In this document: positions 7,967-16,358 of the stretch, in pieces
How positions within the stretch are numbered: the first letter of the stretch is position 1
Layout of the letters: each line of letters opens with the position of its first letter
From: CAWULT01 sp963923455
GTDB lineage: Bacteria; Acidobacteriota; Vicinamibacteria; Vicinamibacterales; UBA2999
Assembly (NCBI GenBank): GCA_963923455.1
Contig: CAWULT010000053.1
Span: forward strand, 1 to 29,586
Direction of reading: 5' to 3'
DNA length: 29,586 nucleotides
Notes under the pieces: generated by a model
Database searches by the model: none
Seen by the model: only the letters and a program-made list of their open reading frames with translations
Told to the model about the DNA's origin: nothing
Translations under genes and position numbers: made by a program

Positions 7967-8707
7967 ATGACTCGTGCGTTGCAGGCCTGCGTCGCGTACG
8001 TCGCCCTCTGCCTCCTGACCGTGGCCGCCCCCCGGGCCGCGTTCGCCCAGTCCACGCCGGCCCCGCCGGATCTGAGCGGCTTCTGGATCAACCAGTACAC
8101 GCCGGACCTGTCGCGGGTGCTCGGCCGCCAGCCCCCGTTCACGGCCGCCGGCGCCGAGCGCTGGCGCACGGTCGACACCGCCAAGGACCCGACGGGCCGA
8201 TGCCTGCCGCCGGGCCCGACGCGCGCCTTCACGGCCCCGTTTCCGTTCCTGCTGGTCCAGCACAGGTCGATGATCGCGCTCGCCTTCGAGTACTTCACGA
8301 TCTGGCGGGTCGTCTACATGGACGGGCGGCCCCATCCCGAGGACATCGCCGACTATCCGGACTTCATGGGCCACTCGATCGGTCGCTGGGAGGGCTCGAC
8401 GCTGGTCGTCGACACGGTCGGCATCGACGAGCGGTCGTGGCTCGACACGGCTGGGCACGAGCACAGCGACAAACTGCACGTCGTGGAGCGATTCGAGAGG
8501 ACCGGACCGACGATCACGTGGACCGCGACGTTCGAGGACCCGGTGTTCTTCACGCGGCCCTGGTCCATCACCCGCACCTTCACCGCGGGTAAGCCAACCG
8601 ACCGCATCATGCCCTACACGTGCACCGACAACAACAAGGACGTCGATCACCTTCGCCCGAACCAGCCGAACCTCGACTTCAAGTACGTCCCGGAGGCCTC
8701 ACGATGA
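7967..8707 (+). CDS. Secreted 'PDLSGFW'-type protein of unknown function
   Basis: 246 residues from ATG 7967, GGGAG at 7956-7960. The signal peptide ends AAFAQ (residue 28). The mature protein begins PDLSGFW (34-40) and contains RCLPPG (78-83), 'YMDGRPHPED' (117-126), 'GRWEGSTLVVDTVGI' (139-153), and an EDPVFFTRPWSITRTF segment (190-205). These blocks recur in a paralogue in this window (17998-18837), so they define a family. I know no catalytic function; the conserved acidic and aromatic positions suggest a beta-rich, ligand-binding fold. The stop overlaps the ATG of the TonB receptor gene by four bases (ATGA), a sign of tight coupling, and the DUF6152 gene lies 44 bases upstream. It probably acts in the periplasm together with the receptor (inference). 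Confidence 0.85.
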   Translation: MTRALQACVAYVALCLLTVAAPRAAFAQSTPAPPDLSGFWINQYTPDLSRVLGRQPPFTAAGAERWRTVDTAKDPTGRCLPPGPTRAFTAPFPFLLVQHRSMIALAFEYFTIWRVVYMDGRPHPEDIADYPDFMGHSIGRWEGSTLVVDTVGIDERSWLDTAGHEHSDKLHVVERFERTGPTITWTATFEDPVFFTRPWSITRTFTAGKPTDRIMPYTCTDNNKDVDHLRPNQPNLDFKYVPEASR

Positions 8708-11700
8708 CCCATGCGTTTGCGCGGATCGCGCTCGTCCTCGCCGCCAGCCTGACGCTGCTCCCCTCCCTCGCCGTCGGCCAGGCCGTCTCCACCGCCGCGA
8801 TCACCGGATCGGTGCGCGACGAGAGCGGCGGCGTGCTGCCCGGGGTCACCGTCACGGCCACGCAGACGGCCACCGGACTCGTGCGCACGGCCGTCACGGA
8901 CGCCACCGGCGGGTACACGCTGCCCAGCCTGCCCGTGGGCCCCTACAAAGTCGAGTTCACGCTCGAAGGCTTTCGCTCGTTCGTGCAGACGGGCATCACC
9001 CTGCAGGTCAACAGCAACCCCACCGTCAACGCCACCCTGGGCCTGGGACAACTGAGCGAGACGGTCCAGGTCGAGGCCGCGGCGCCACTCATCGAGACCC
9101 GCAGCCCCGGCATCGGTCAGGTCGTCGACAACCAGCGCGTGGTCGAACTGCCGCTCAACGGGCGCCAGACGCTGGACCTCGTCTTCCTGACGGGACTGGC
9201 CACGCCTGGCGGCAACCTGGGCGGGGCTCGCGGGTCGACGTTCGGCGCGCCGACCACGATCGCCGTGGCCGGCGGGCTGGCCAACGGCGCCACCTACATC
9301 CTGGACGGTGGCACGCACAACGACCCGTTCACCAACTCCGCCATGCCCTTCCCGTTCCCGGAGGCGCTTCAGGAGTTCAAGGTCGAGACGAGCGCGCTGC
9401 CGGCGCAGTACGGCCAGCACTCCTCGTCCGCCATCAACGCGGTCACGAAGTCGGGCACGAACACCCTGAGCGGGAGCCTCTTCGAGTTCTTCCGCGACGC
9501 CGCGCTCAACGCGGCCAATCCGTTCGCGTCCATCGGCCCCGACGGCAAGCGCCGGCGCGACGGCCTGAACCGCAATCAGTTCGGCGGCACGGTCGGCGGC
9601 GCGCTGGTGCGCGACAGGCTGTTCTACTTCGGCGGCTACCAGCGGACCCGCATTCGCCGGGTCATTCCGACCACCTTCCAGTTCGCGCCGACGCCCGCCA
9701 TGGTGGCGGGCGACTTCACGGCGTTCGCGTCGCCGGCCTGCAACGCCGGCCGGCAGATCACACTGCGCGCGCCGTTCGTCAACAATCGCATCGACCCCGC
9801 GCTGCTCTCCCCGGCATCGCTGGCGCTGACGCGCCGGCTGCCGACGCCCTCCAACGAGTGCGGCCAGGTGTTCTTCGACCGCATCGACAACGCCGACCAG
9901 CACATCTTCGTCGGCCGCCTCGACTACAGCGCGTCGAACAACCACTCGATCTTCGCGCGCTACCAGGCGGAGCGGCTCGACACGCCGGGCGACTACGACG
10001 GCAAGACGCTGATGTCGTCGAGCAACGCCTCCTTCCACAACCGCTCGTACTCGTTCGTCGGCGGCGACACGCTCGTGTTCGGCAACAACGTCGTCAACTC
10101 GGTGCGCGTCACGGTGAACCGCGGCAACTACCGCAAGGACGCGGCAGACCTCGTCGACTACAGCGACATCGGCATCAAGGCCACGCCGCTCGTGCCCGGC
10201 GTGATGCGCATGACGGTCACGGGCGGCTTCAGCTTCCAGGGCGGCCCGGCGCTGCCGGGTGAGACGCCGACGTGGACGTATCAGGCGACCGACGACTTCA
10301 GCGTCGTGCGCGGCCAGCACCAGTTCGGGGTGGGCGTCAACTTCATCCGCTCGACGTTCACGTCGGTGTCGTACCTGGCGGCCTCGGGGAACATCAGCTT
10401 CACGGGCCAGAACACCGGCCTCGGCCTCGCCGACTTCATGATCGGGCGCCCGGTGTCGTTCTCCCAGGGGACCCTGACGGGCCTCGACCTCGGCAACAAC
10501 TATCTCGGCGTGTACGCCCAGGACAGCTGGCGCCTGACACCCAACGTCACCCTCAACGCCGGCCTGCGCTGGGAGCCGTACATGCCGGTCGAGTCGCGCA
10601 ACGGCCGCATCGCCCGCTTCGATCGGGCCCGTTTCGATCAGGGTCTCCGGAGCACCGTGTTCCCCAACGCGCCCCCCGGACTGGTGTTCGCCGGAGACGA
10701 GGGCATGCCGGGCACGCAGATCGCACGCAACCAACTGGGCAACGTCGCACCGCGCGTCGGCGTCGTGTGGGACCCGGAGGGCGAGGGCCGCAAGACGCTG
10801 CGCGCCTCGTACGGGCGCTTCTACGACATGCCGCACCTGCAGTCGTTCGTGGCGCTGTCGCAGATGGCGCCCTGGGGCAACACGATCACGATCACGAACC
10901 TGCCGTTCGGCTGGGACGATCCGTACGCGGCCTACCCGGGCGGCAACCCGATCCCGATCACCGTGTCCCCCACGATGACCTTCCCGCAGGCCGCGGCCTA
11001 CACGACGTTCCCGCTGGACATGCCGGCGACCAACATGGACCAGTGGAACGTCAGCTACCAGCACCAGCTGGGATCCCGCTGGATGGTGTCGGCCAACTAC
11101 CTGGGCAACCGGACGAACCACCTCTGGGGCGCCAACCAGATCAACCCCGCCGTCTTCGGACCCGGCGCCACGGCCGCGAACACGAACGCCCGGCGCCTCC
11201 TGTCCCTCGCCAACCCGACGCAGGGCGCCTACTTCGCGAGCATCCAGGAGCTCGACACGAACGGCACCGGACGCTATGACGCGCTGCTGCTGTCGGCCCA
11301 GAGCCGCCGCGCCGCGGGTCTGTCGGTGCAGGGCAACTACACCTTCTCCCGCTGCACGAGCGATCTGACCAACTACGAGCCCGGCGTGGCCGGGGCGCCG
11401 TACATGATTCCCGGCAACCGCGAGGCCGACCGCGGGCGCTGCGCGCTCAACGCCGATCACAACGTCAACGTGTCGCTGGTGTACGAGGTTCCGGCCGTGG
11501 GCACCGGGATCGCCCGCGCCGTCACCGACGGCTGGCAGCTCTCGGGCATCGTCACCGCCCGGAGCGGCTCGTACTTCACCGTGACGACCGGGGTCGACAA
11601 CGCCCTCACCGGCCAGCCCAACCAGCGGGCCAACCAAATCCTGTCCGATCCCTTCATGGCGAATCGAACGATGAGCCAGTGGCTGAACCCCGCGGCGTTC

Positions 11701-11964
11701 GCGGCGCCGGCCGCGGGCGCCTACGGCACGATGCCGATCGACGCCCTGCGCGGCCCCGGCCGCTGGAACGTCGACATGGGCCTCACGCGCTCGTTCGGCG
11801 TGGGCACGGGCCAGGTCCAGTTCCGCTTCGAGGCGTTCAACGTGTTCAACCACGTCAACCCGTCGAATCCGGTCAGCGTGCTGAACAACGCGAACTTCGG
11901 CCAGGTCACCTCCACGGCCACCGACCAGCGCATCCTGCAGCTCGCCCTCAAGTACGTGTTCTAG
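8704..11964 (+). CDS. TonB-dependent receptor, Oar-like, with carboxypeptidase-regulatory N-terminal domain
   Basis: 1086 residues from ATG 8704. A signal peptide (LVLAASLTLLPSLAVGQ) precedes a carboxypeptidase-regulatory-like beta-sandwich at about residues 30-110 (ITGSVRDESGGVLPGVTVTAT ... YTLPSLPVGPYKVEFTLEGF). The plug region follows ('VVDNQRVVELPLNGRQTLDLVFLTG'; 'QEFKVETSALPAQYGQHSSSAINAVTKSG' in pieces), then a long beta-barrel ending in a C-terminal Phe after LQLALKY, the usual outer-membrane insertion signal. This matches the large Oar/SusC-like receptors abundant in Acidobacteriota, which import big ligands using TonB-ExbBD energy. No exbB, exbD or tonB gene is in the window. It is co-transcribed with the DUF6152 and PDLSGFW genes and closed by tandem hairpins. 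The substrate cannot be read from the sequence. Confidence 0.95.
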   Translation: MTHAFARIALVLAASLTLLPSLAVGQAVSTAAITGSVRDESGGVLPGVTVTATQTATGLVRTAVTDATGGYTLPSLPVGPYKVEFTLEGFRSFVQTGITLQVNSNPTVNATLGLGQLSETVQVEAAAPLIETRSPGIGQVVDNQRVVELPLNGRQTLDLVFLTGLATPGGNLGGARGSTFGAPTTIAVAGGLANGATYILDGGTHNDPFTNSAMPFPFPEALQEFKVETSALPAQYGQHSSSAINAVTKSGTNTLSGSLFEFFRDAALNAANPFASIGPDGKRRRDGLNRNQFGGTVGGALVRDRLFYFGGYQRTRIRRVIPTTFQFAPTPAMVAGDFTAFASPACNAGRQITLRAPFVNNRIDPALLSPASLALTRRLPTPSNECGQVFFDRIDNADQHIFVGRLDYSASNNHSIFARYQAERLDTPGDYDGKTLMSSSNASFHNRSYSFVGGDTLVFGNNVVNSVRVTVNRGNYRKDAADLVDYSDIGIKATPLVPGVMRMTVTGGFSFQGGPALPGETPTWTYQATDDFSVVRGQHQFGVGVNFIRSTFTSVSYLAASGNISFTGQNTGLGLADFMIGRPVSFSQGTLTGLDLGNNYLGVYAQDSWRLTPNVTLNAGLRWEPYMPVESRNGRIARFDRARFDQGLRSTVFPNAPPGLVFAGDEGMPGTQIARNQLGNVAPRVGVVWDPEGEGRKTLRASYGRFYDMPHLQSFVALSQMAPWGNTITITNLPFGWDDPYAAYPGGNPIPITVSPTMTFPQAAAYTTFPLDMPATNMDQWNVSYQHQLGSRWMVSANYLGNRTNHLWGANQINPAVFGPGATAANTNARRLLSLANPTQGAYFASIQELDTNGTGRYDALLLSAQSRRAAGLSVQGNYTFSRCTSDLTNYEPGVAGAPYMIPGNREADRGRCALNADHNVNVSLVYEVPAVGTGIARAVTDGWQLSGIVTARSGSYFTVTTGVDNALTGQPNQRANQILSDPFMANRTMSQWLNPAAFAAPAAGAYGTMPIDALRGPGRWNVDMGLTRSFGVGTGQVQFRFEAFNVFNHVNPSNPVSVLNNANFGQVTSTATDQRILQLALKYVF

Positions 11965-11966
11965 CC

Positions 11967-11984
11967 CGCTCCCCTCCGGGAGCG
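11967..11984 (+). terminator. Hairpin just after the TonB receptor stop
   Basis: CGCTCCC / GGGAGCG, a 7-bp perfect stem with a 4-base loop, begins three bases after the stop codon. It lacks a T-tract. It is the first of two tandem hairpins. Confidence 0.5.
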
Positions 11985-11993
11985 CCATCCGCC

Positions 11994-12017
11994 GCCGCGG
12001 GCCCCATGGCCCGCGGC
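11994..12017 (+). terminator. Second, stronger hairpin after the TonB receptor gene
   Basis: GCCGCGGGCC / GGCCCGCGGC is a perfect 10-bp stem with a 4-base loop, ten bases after the first hairpin. Together they most likely insulate the receptor operon from the bcs-like operon downstream, again without a T-tract. Confidence 0.6.
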
Positions 12018-12191
12018 ATCCCCCTCGCCTCCGCGGGCCGACGGCGCCTGCACCCGGCTGCACGCTTTGCCCACCAAAGATCCGGCGGGGCTTGAACCAG
12101 AACGTGCAGGCGTCCGAAACGAAGGTGTGGCTTTCGACTGGGTTGGCTATCCCCTCGACATCGGTGCCGGCATCGCGTGCACGCCGCTGCA

Positions 12192-12209
12192 CACGTGGAG
12201 CAACACGTG
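12192..12209 (+). promoter_or_regulatory. Hairpin over the bcsA ribosome-binding site and start codon
   Basis: CACGTG - 6 bases - CACGTG: the two self-complementary hexamers can pair as a 6-bp stem. The GGAG Shine-Dalgarno (12197-12200) sits mainly in the loop and the GTG start (12207-12209) lies in the 3' arm. This could dampen translation initiation. The repeated CACGTG boxes could equally be protein-binding sites on DNA. Confidence 0.35.
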
Positions 12210-14531
12210 CACGCGTCGCTGATCACGCTCGGGCTCATCGGCATACTGCTGTTCTCGACCGTCGTGCTGAGCCGGTGGGTGCCCAGGCATCCGCGGTGGC
12301 GCCCGTTCGTCATCGCGCTGAATCTCGCCGTCACGGTCCGCTACCTCTGGTGGCGTGCCACCGCCACCCTCAACTGGGACGGCGGCTGGGGCACGGTCGT
12401 CAGCCTGCTGGTGTACGCGGCCGAGCTGTACGGCTTCCTCGTCGTGCTGCACCACTACGTGATCGCCACGCGGCAGATCGACCGGACGACGGCCCCGCCC
12501 GACGCGGCCTTCTCGCCGACGGTCGACATCTTCATCACGACGTACAACGAGGCGGCCGACATCCTGACGCGCACGATCATCGGCTGCCAGGCCATCGACT
12601 ACCGGAACAAGCGCGTCTACGTGATCGACGACGGCCGCCGGCCGGACATCGCCGTGCTGGCGCGGACCCTGGGCGTCGACTACATCACGCGGGCGGACAA
12701 CAGGGGCGCGAAGGCGGGCAACCTGAACAACGCGATGGCCCAGACGACGGGCGACATCGTGGTGACCTTCGACGCCGATCACGTGCCCGTCAGCAGCTTC
12801 CTCACCGAAACGCTCGGGCACTTCCGCGACGCGAGCGTGGCGCAGGTGCAGACCGCGCACCACTTCTACAACCCCGACCTGTTCCAGTCGCGGCTGAAGA
12901 GCCACGAGTACATCGCGAACGAGCAGGACATGTTCTACCACATCGTCCAGCCGGGTCGTGACGTCTACAACTCGAGCTTCTATTGCGGTTCGGGCGCCCT
13001 GTTCCGCCGCGCGGCCGTCGCGGGCATCGGCGGCTTCCCTATGACCACGGTGACCGAGGACCTGCACACCTCCGTGCTGCTGCACAGCCAGGGCTGGCGG
13101 TCGGTCTACGTGAACAAGGACCTGTCGGCGGGCCTGGCGCCGGAGTCGTTCGAGGGCTACCTGACGCAGCGCCGCCGGTGGGCCCGGGGCACGCTCCAGG
13201 TGCTGCTGCTGCAGAAGGGCCTCTTCCTGAAGGGCCTCAGCGCGTGGCAGCGCGTCAACTACTTCGCCACCGGGTGGTACTGGCTGTACGGATTCCCGCG
13301 CGCGATCTACCTCTTCGCCCCGCTGCTGTTCCTGTTGCTCGGCCTGCGGCCGCTGATCGTCGGCGACGTCGCCGATCTGCTCGCCTACTACATCCCGCAC
13401 CTCGTGATCTCGATCACGGCGTTCCAGCTGGTCAACAAGGGCATGCGGCGGATCTTCTGGTCCGACATCTACGAGTCGTGCATCTGCCTGCACCTGTCGG
13501 CGACGACGCTGATGTTCCCCTTCACCGGCGGCAAGGTCCGCTTCGCCGTGACGCCCAAGGGCAAGGCGGCCGAGCAGGCGGCGTCGCGGGGGTTCTGGCG
13601 GCTGGGGTGGCCCAACCTCGCGCTGTGCGGCCTGATGGTGGGCGGCATCCTCAAGGGGATCGTCACGATCCTGACGTCGCCGGCGCCCGACGACGCCACG
13701 CTCATCAACGTCATCTGGGCCATCTACAACCTCGTGGTGCTCGGCTTCGGCATCCTGCTGCTGCGGCAGCCGGCGCAGAACCGCAACGCCGTCCGCCTGC
13801 CGCGCCATCATGCCTGCCGCCTGTCGTGGGATGGCGCCCAGGTCGAGGCGGTGACCACCGACCTCTCCGAGACGGGCGTGTCGCTGCAGTTGCGCACCGC
13901 GCACCCGCTGCCCGGGCAGCTGACCGTCACCATCACGTCCCGGGAAGGCCGCCGCGTGTCGCTCCAGGCCCGCCTGGTGCGCTGCGACGTCCGGGACCGG
14001 GCGCTGGACGTGGCGCTCGAGTTCGTCGACCGCTCGCCGGAGCAGCATCGCACGCTCGTCGAGCTGATGTACTCGGCGCCGGACTCGTGGGAAGGCCAGC
14101 ACGGCCTGACGCTCGGCGCGCCGGACCACGTGCGCCGGATCGTCGAGTCGCTCATCGCAATCTTCACCGCCCCGCAGGCACTGCGCCGTCTGGCGCCGCG
14201 CTTCCTCTGTGACCTGCCGGCGCAGATCACCGTCCCCGGGGGCTTCGTCGTGTCCGCCCGCGCGGTGGACATGAGCGCATCCGGGATCGGGCTGCGCGCG
14301 CCCGAGGCGCTGCGCGTGAGACCCGGTTCGCGGGTGTCGCTGACGGTGACGTGGAACGCCTACGAGCGCACCACCTTCGAGGCCACGGTCGTCAACATGC
14401 GCCCGGCCGCGATGAACCAGCGGCTGCTCGGGCTGGACTTCGTCTCGCTCGGCCCGGTCCAGCGTCACGATCTGCTGAAGCATCTCTACGGCCTGGGTGC
14501 CCAGGCCACGACGCTCGGGAAGGCGTCATGA
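12207..14531 (+). CDS. bcsA: Cellulose-synthase-like GT2 glycosyltransferase with two PilZ domains
   Basis: 774 residues from GTG 12207, chosen because GGAG lies 6 bases upstream; GTG 12177 and 12195 are in-frame alternatives without a better site. Transmembrane helices at about 5-22, 35-52 and 62-84 precede the family-2 catalytic domain: DD 141-142, DAD 189-191, FYCGS 258-262, TED 283-285, QRRRW 321-325. More helices follow at about 360-380, 395-412, 425-440, 470-490 and 500-520. FAVTPK (446-451) is the gating loop typical of c-di-GMP-activated BcsA. Two PilZ domains follow: RNAVR 526-530 with DLSETG 552-557, and RLAPR 661-665 with DMSASG 688-693. Both keep the RxxxR and DxSxxG c-di-GMP motifs. 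It should polymerise a UDP-sugar and extrude the glucan or a related polymer. The ATGA overlap couples it to the BcsC-like gene. BcsA normally has one PilZ, so the second is unusual. Confidence 0.93.
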   Translation: MHASLITLGLIGILLFSTVVLSRWVPRHPRWRPFVIALNLAVTVRYLWWRATATLNWDGGWGTVVSLLVYAAELYGFLVVLHHYVIATRQIDRTTAPPDAAFSPTVDIFITTYNEAADILTRTIIGCQAIDYRNKRVYVIDDGRRPDIAVLARTLGVDYITRADNRGAKAGNLNNAMAQTTGDIVVTFDADHVPVSSFLTETLGHFRDASVAQVQTAHHFYNPDLFQSRLKSHEYIANEQDMFYHIVQPGRDVYNSSFYCGSGALFRRAAVAGIGGFPMTTVTEDLHTSVLLHSQGWRSVYVNKDLSAGLAPESFEGYLTQRRRWARGTLQVLLLQKGLFLKGLSAWQRVNYFATGWYWLYGFPRAIYLFAPLLFLLLGLRPLIVGDVADLLAYYIPHLVISITAFQLVNKGMRRIFWSDIYESCICLHLSATTLMFPFTGGKVRFAVTPKGKAAEQAASRGFWRLGWPNLALCGLMVGGILKGIVTILTSPAPDDATLINVIWAIYNLVVLGFGILLLRQPAQNRNAVRLPRHHACRLSWDGAQVEAVTTDLSETGVSLQLRTAHPLPGQLTVTITSREGRRVSLQARLVRCDVRDRALDVALEFVDRSPEQHRTLVELMYSAPDSWEGQHGLTLGAPDHVRRIVESLIAIFTAPQALRRLAPRFLCDLPAQITVPGGFVVSARAVDMSASGIGLRAPEALRVRPGSRVSLTVTWNAYERTTFEATVVNMRPAAMNQRLLGLDFVSLGPVQRHDLLKHLYGLGAQATTLGKAS

Positions 14532-16351
14532 CGTCCGCACCACGCCTGCGCACCGCACTGCTCCTGTCGTTCGTCGCCTCGCTGTGGACCGCGCTGCCCG
14601 TCCACGCGCAGGCCCCGGCCACCGCCGGGCTCGACGAGGCCCGCCGACTCACCTGGCGCCGCGACAGCCGGCCCGAGGGCGTCGCGGCGCTGCGGCGGCT
14701 CGCCGCCAGCCCCGGTGGCACCGACGTGCAGTACGAACTGGGGCGCGTGCTGACCTGGGACGCCGCGACGCGCGCCGAGGGCGTGGCGCTGCTGCGGCGC
14801 GTGACCGCCGACGCGCCCGGCTGGGGCGACGCGGACGAGGCGCTGGCGGAGGTGCTGTCGTGGGACGCGGCCACGCGCCCGGAAGCCGTGACCCGCTTCC
14901 GGCGCCTGATCGAACGCGAGCCCGCCCGGATGTCGGCGCGCGTGAAGCTCGCCGAGGTCCTGTCGTGGAACGGCACCACGCGCGAGGAGGCAGAAGGGCT
15001 CTACCGCGCGATCCTCCAGGACGACCCGTCGCGCACGGACGCCACCGTCGGCCTGGCGCGCCTGCTGGCATGGGGCGGCCGGGTCTCGGAGTCGCAGACG
15101 CTCTACCGTCTCGCGCTCGCGCAGGAGCCCGCCGACCCGACCGCGCGGATCGGGCTCGCGCAGGTCGACACGTGGTCTGGCCACTCGCGCGCGTCGCTCG
15201 CCACGCTGGCCGCGTATCCGAAGGGCGCCATCGACACGCCGGAAGCCGCGCACCTGCGGGCCCAGGCCTACACCAGCATCGGCCGCCCCGCCCGCGCCCT
15301 CCGCGAATACGAGGCCGTGCTTGCCGGCGACCCGACGAATCCCGCCGCGCTGCCCGCGTCCCGCTCGCTGCGGCGCGCGCTCCGGCCGACGCTCGAGTTC
15401 GCGGCCGACGGCGGGACGGAGTCGGGCGACGCCGACAGCAAGGTGCGGACCTCGATGGTGCCGATCACGTTCCGCTTCCACCCGGCCGGCTCCGACACCG
15501 AAATCTCGCTCTCCGGGTCGGTCTCGCAGTACCGCAACGCCGCCGGCCTGAGCCGCGACACGGCCGTCGGCGCGGGCGTCGACACGCCGATCGGGAATCG
15601 CGTCCGGCTCGAAGGGTCGGTCGCCGTACACGAGTTCGATCGCGCGCCGCGCGTGGTCACCGGCCGCGCACGGGCCCGGATGGCCCCGCACGACCGCCTG
15701 GAGTTCCAGATCGGCGCGGCCCGCGAGCAGCTCTACGCCTCGCGTCTGTCGCTGGGCGGCGAGTCGTACGCGGGCGTGTCCTACGGCCCCTCGATCGTCG
15801 ACGAAGTACTGGTCGGCGCCACGGCGCGCCCGGCGCGCGGCTGGGACGCCTGGATCCAGGCCACGGCCGGCCGCATCCGCGGCGCCAACATCGTCCCCAA
15901 CACCCGCCGCGAGGCCTTCGGCGGCGTCGGCCGCTCGTTCCGCGCGGGCGGGGCCACGCTGCGACCCGGCTACGCCGTGAGCTGGATGGCCTACGACCGC
16001 GATCTCGAGGGCTACCCCTCGACCGATCTCGGCGGGGACGGCCTTACGCGCCGCGGCGTCGGGGGCTACTTTTCCCCCAGGCGCTTCCTGAACCAGATGG
16101 TGCGCCTCGACGCGACGGTGCCGCTCGGGGGCGGCGTCCAGCTCGCCGCAGGCGGCGGCGCCGGCCGCCAGCAGGTGGAGGACGTGTGGTCGCTCGGGCG
16201 AGCCAGCACGGCGACCTCGTCCGACGCGTACGCCAGCCTGCGGATTCCGGCCGGAAGTCGGGTCTGGATCCGCGCCCAGGTGAACTACCAGGACGTGGCG
16301 GCGGCGTACGAGCGCACGGTCGCGCGGATCACGCTGGGCTACGGCTTCTGA
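14528..16351 (+). CDS. TPR + outer-membrane beta-barrel polysaccharide export protein (BcsC-like)
   Basis: 607 residues; ATG 14528 overlaps the bcsA stop by four bases. A signal peptide ends VHAQ (about residue 28). Residues 41-231 hold six copies of a 34-35-residue repeat, each with a Trp-centred core: LTWRRDSRPEG at 41, LTWDAATRAEG 75, LSWDAATRPEA 110, LSWNGTTREEA 145, LAWGGRVSESQ 180, DTWSGHSRASL 214. The period is that of TPR helices. A further TPR (about 240-275) leads into a C-terminal region of alternating strands from residue 287, ending in a terminal Phe, like an outer-membrane barrel; GGYFSPRRF (512-520) resembles the BcsC C-terminal signature. It should form the periplasmic scaffold and exit pore for the polymer made by BcsA. 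It is about half the length of E. coli BcsC, with fewer TPRs. Confidence 0.85.
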   Translation: MTSAPRLRTALLLSFVASLWTALPVHAQAPATAGLDEARRLTWRRDSRPEGVAALRRLAASPGGTDVQYELGRVLTWDAATRAEGVALLRRVTADAPGWGDADEALAEVLSWDAATRPEAVTRFRRLIEREPARMSARVKLAEVLSWNGTTREEAEGLYRAILQDDPSRTDATVGLARLLAWGGRVSESQTLYRLALAQEPADPTARIGLAQVDTWSGHSRASLATLAAYPKGAIDTPEAAHLRAQAYTSIGRPARALREYEAVLAGDPTNPAALPASRSLRRALRPTLEFAADGGTESGDADSKVRTSMVPITFRFHPAGSDTEISLSGSVSQYRNAAGLSRDTAVGAGVDTPIGNRVRLEGSVAVHEFDRAPRVVTGRARARMAPHDRLEFQIGAAREQLYASRLSLGGESYAGVSYGPSIVDEVLVGATARPARGWDAWIQATAGRIRGANIVPNTRREAFGGVGRSFRAGGATLRPGYAVSWMAYDRDLEGYPSTDLGGDGLTRRGVGGYFSPRRFLNQMVRLDATVPLGGGVQLAAGGGAGRQQVEDVWSLGRASTATSSDAYASLRIPAGSRVWIRAQVNYQDVAAAYERTVARITLGYGF

Positions 16352-16358
16352 GGCGCGC

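Noticed and set aside
12129..12147. A second sigma-54 site (TGGC ... TTGGC) before bcsA
   Set aside because: The GG-to-GC distance is 17 bases instead of 12.
12018..12191. A c-di-GMP (GEMM) riboswitch before bcsA
   Set aside because: The leader was checked because of the PilZ domains, but none of the conserved GEMM core could be found; control is more likely through the protein.
8647..12192. A 1181-codon open frame antisense to the TonB receptor
   Set aside because: It is a high-GC shadow: low-complexity Arg/Val/Ala/Gly composition, no domain, and it covers the tandem hairpins and the whole receptor gene, whose domains are unambiguous.
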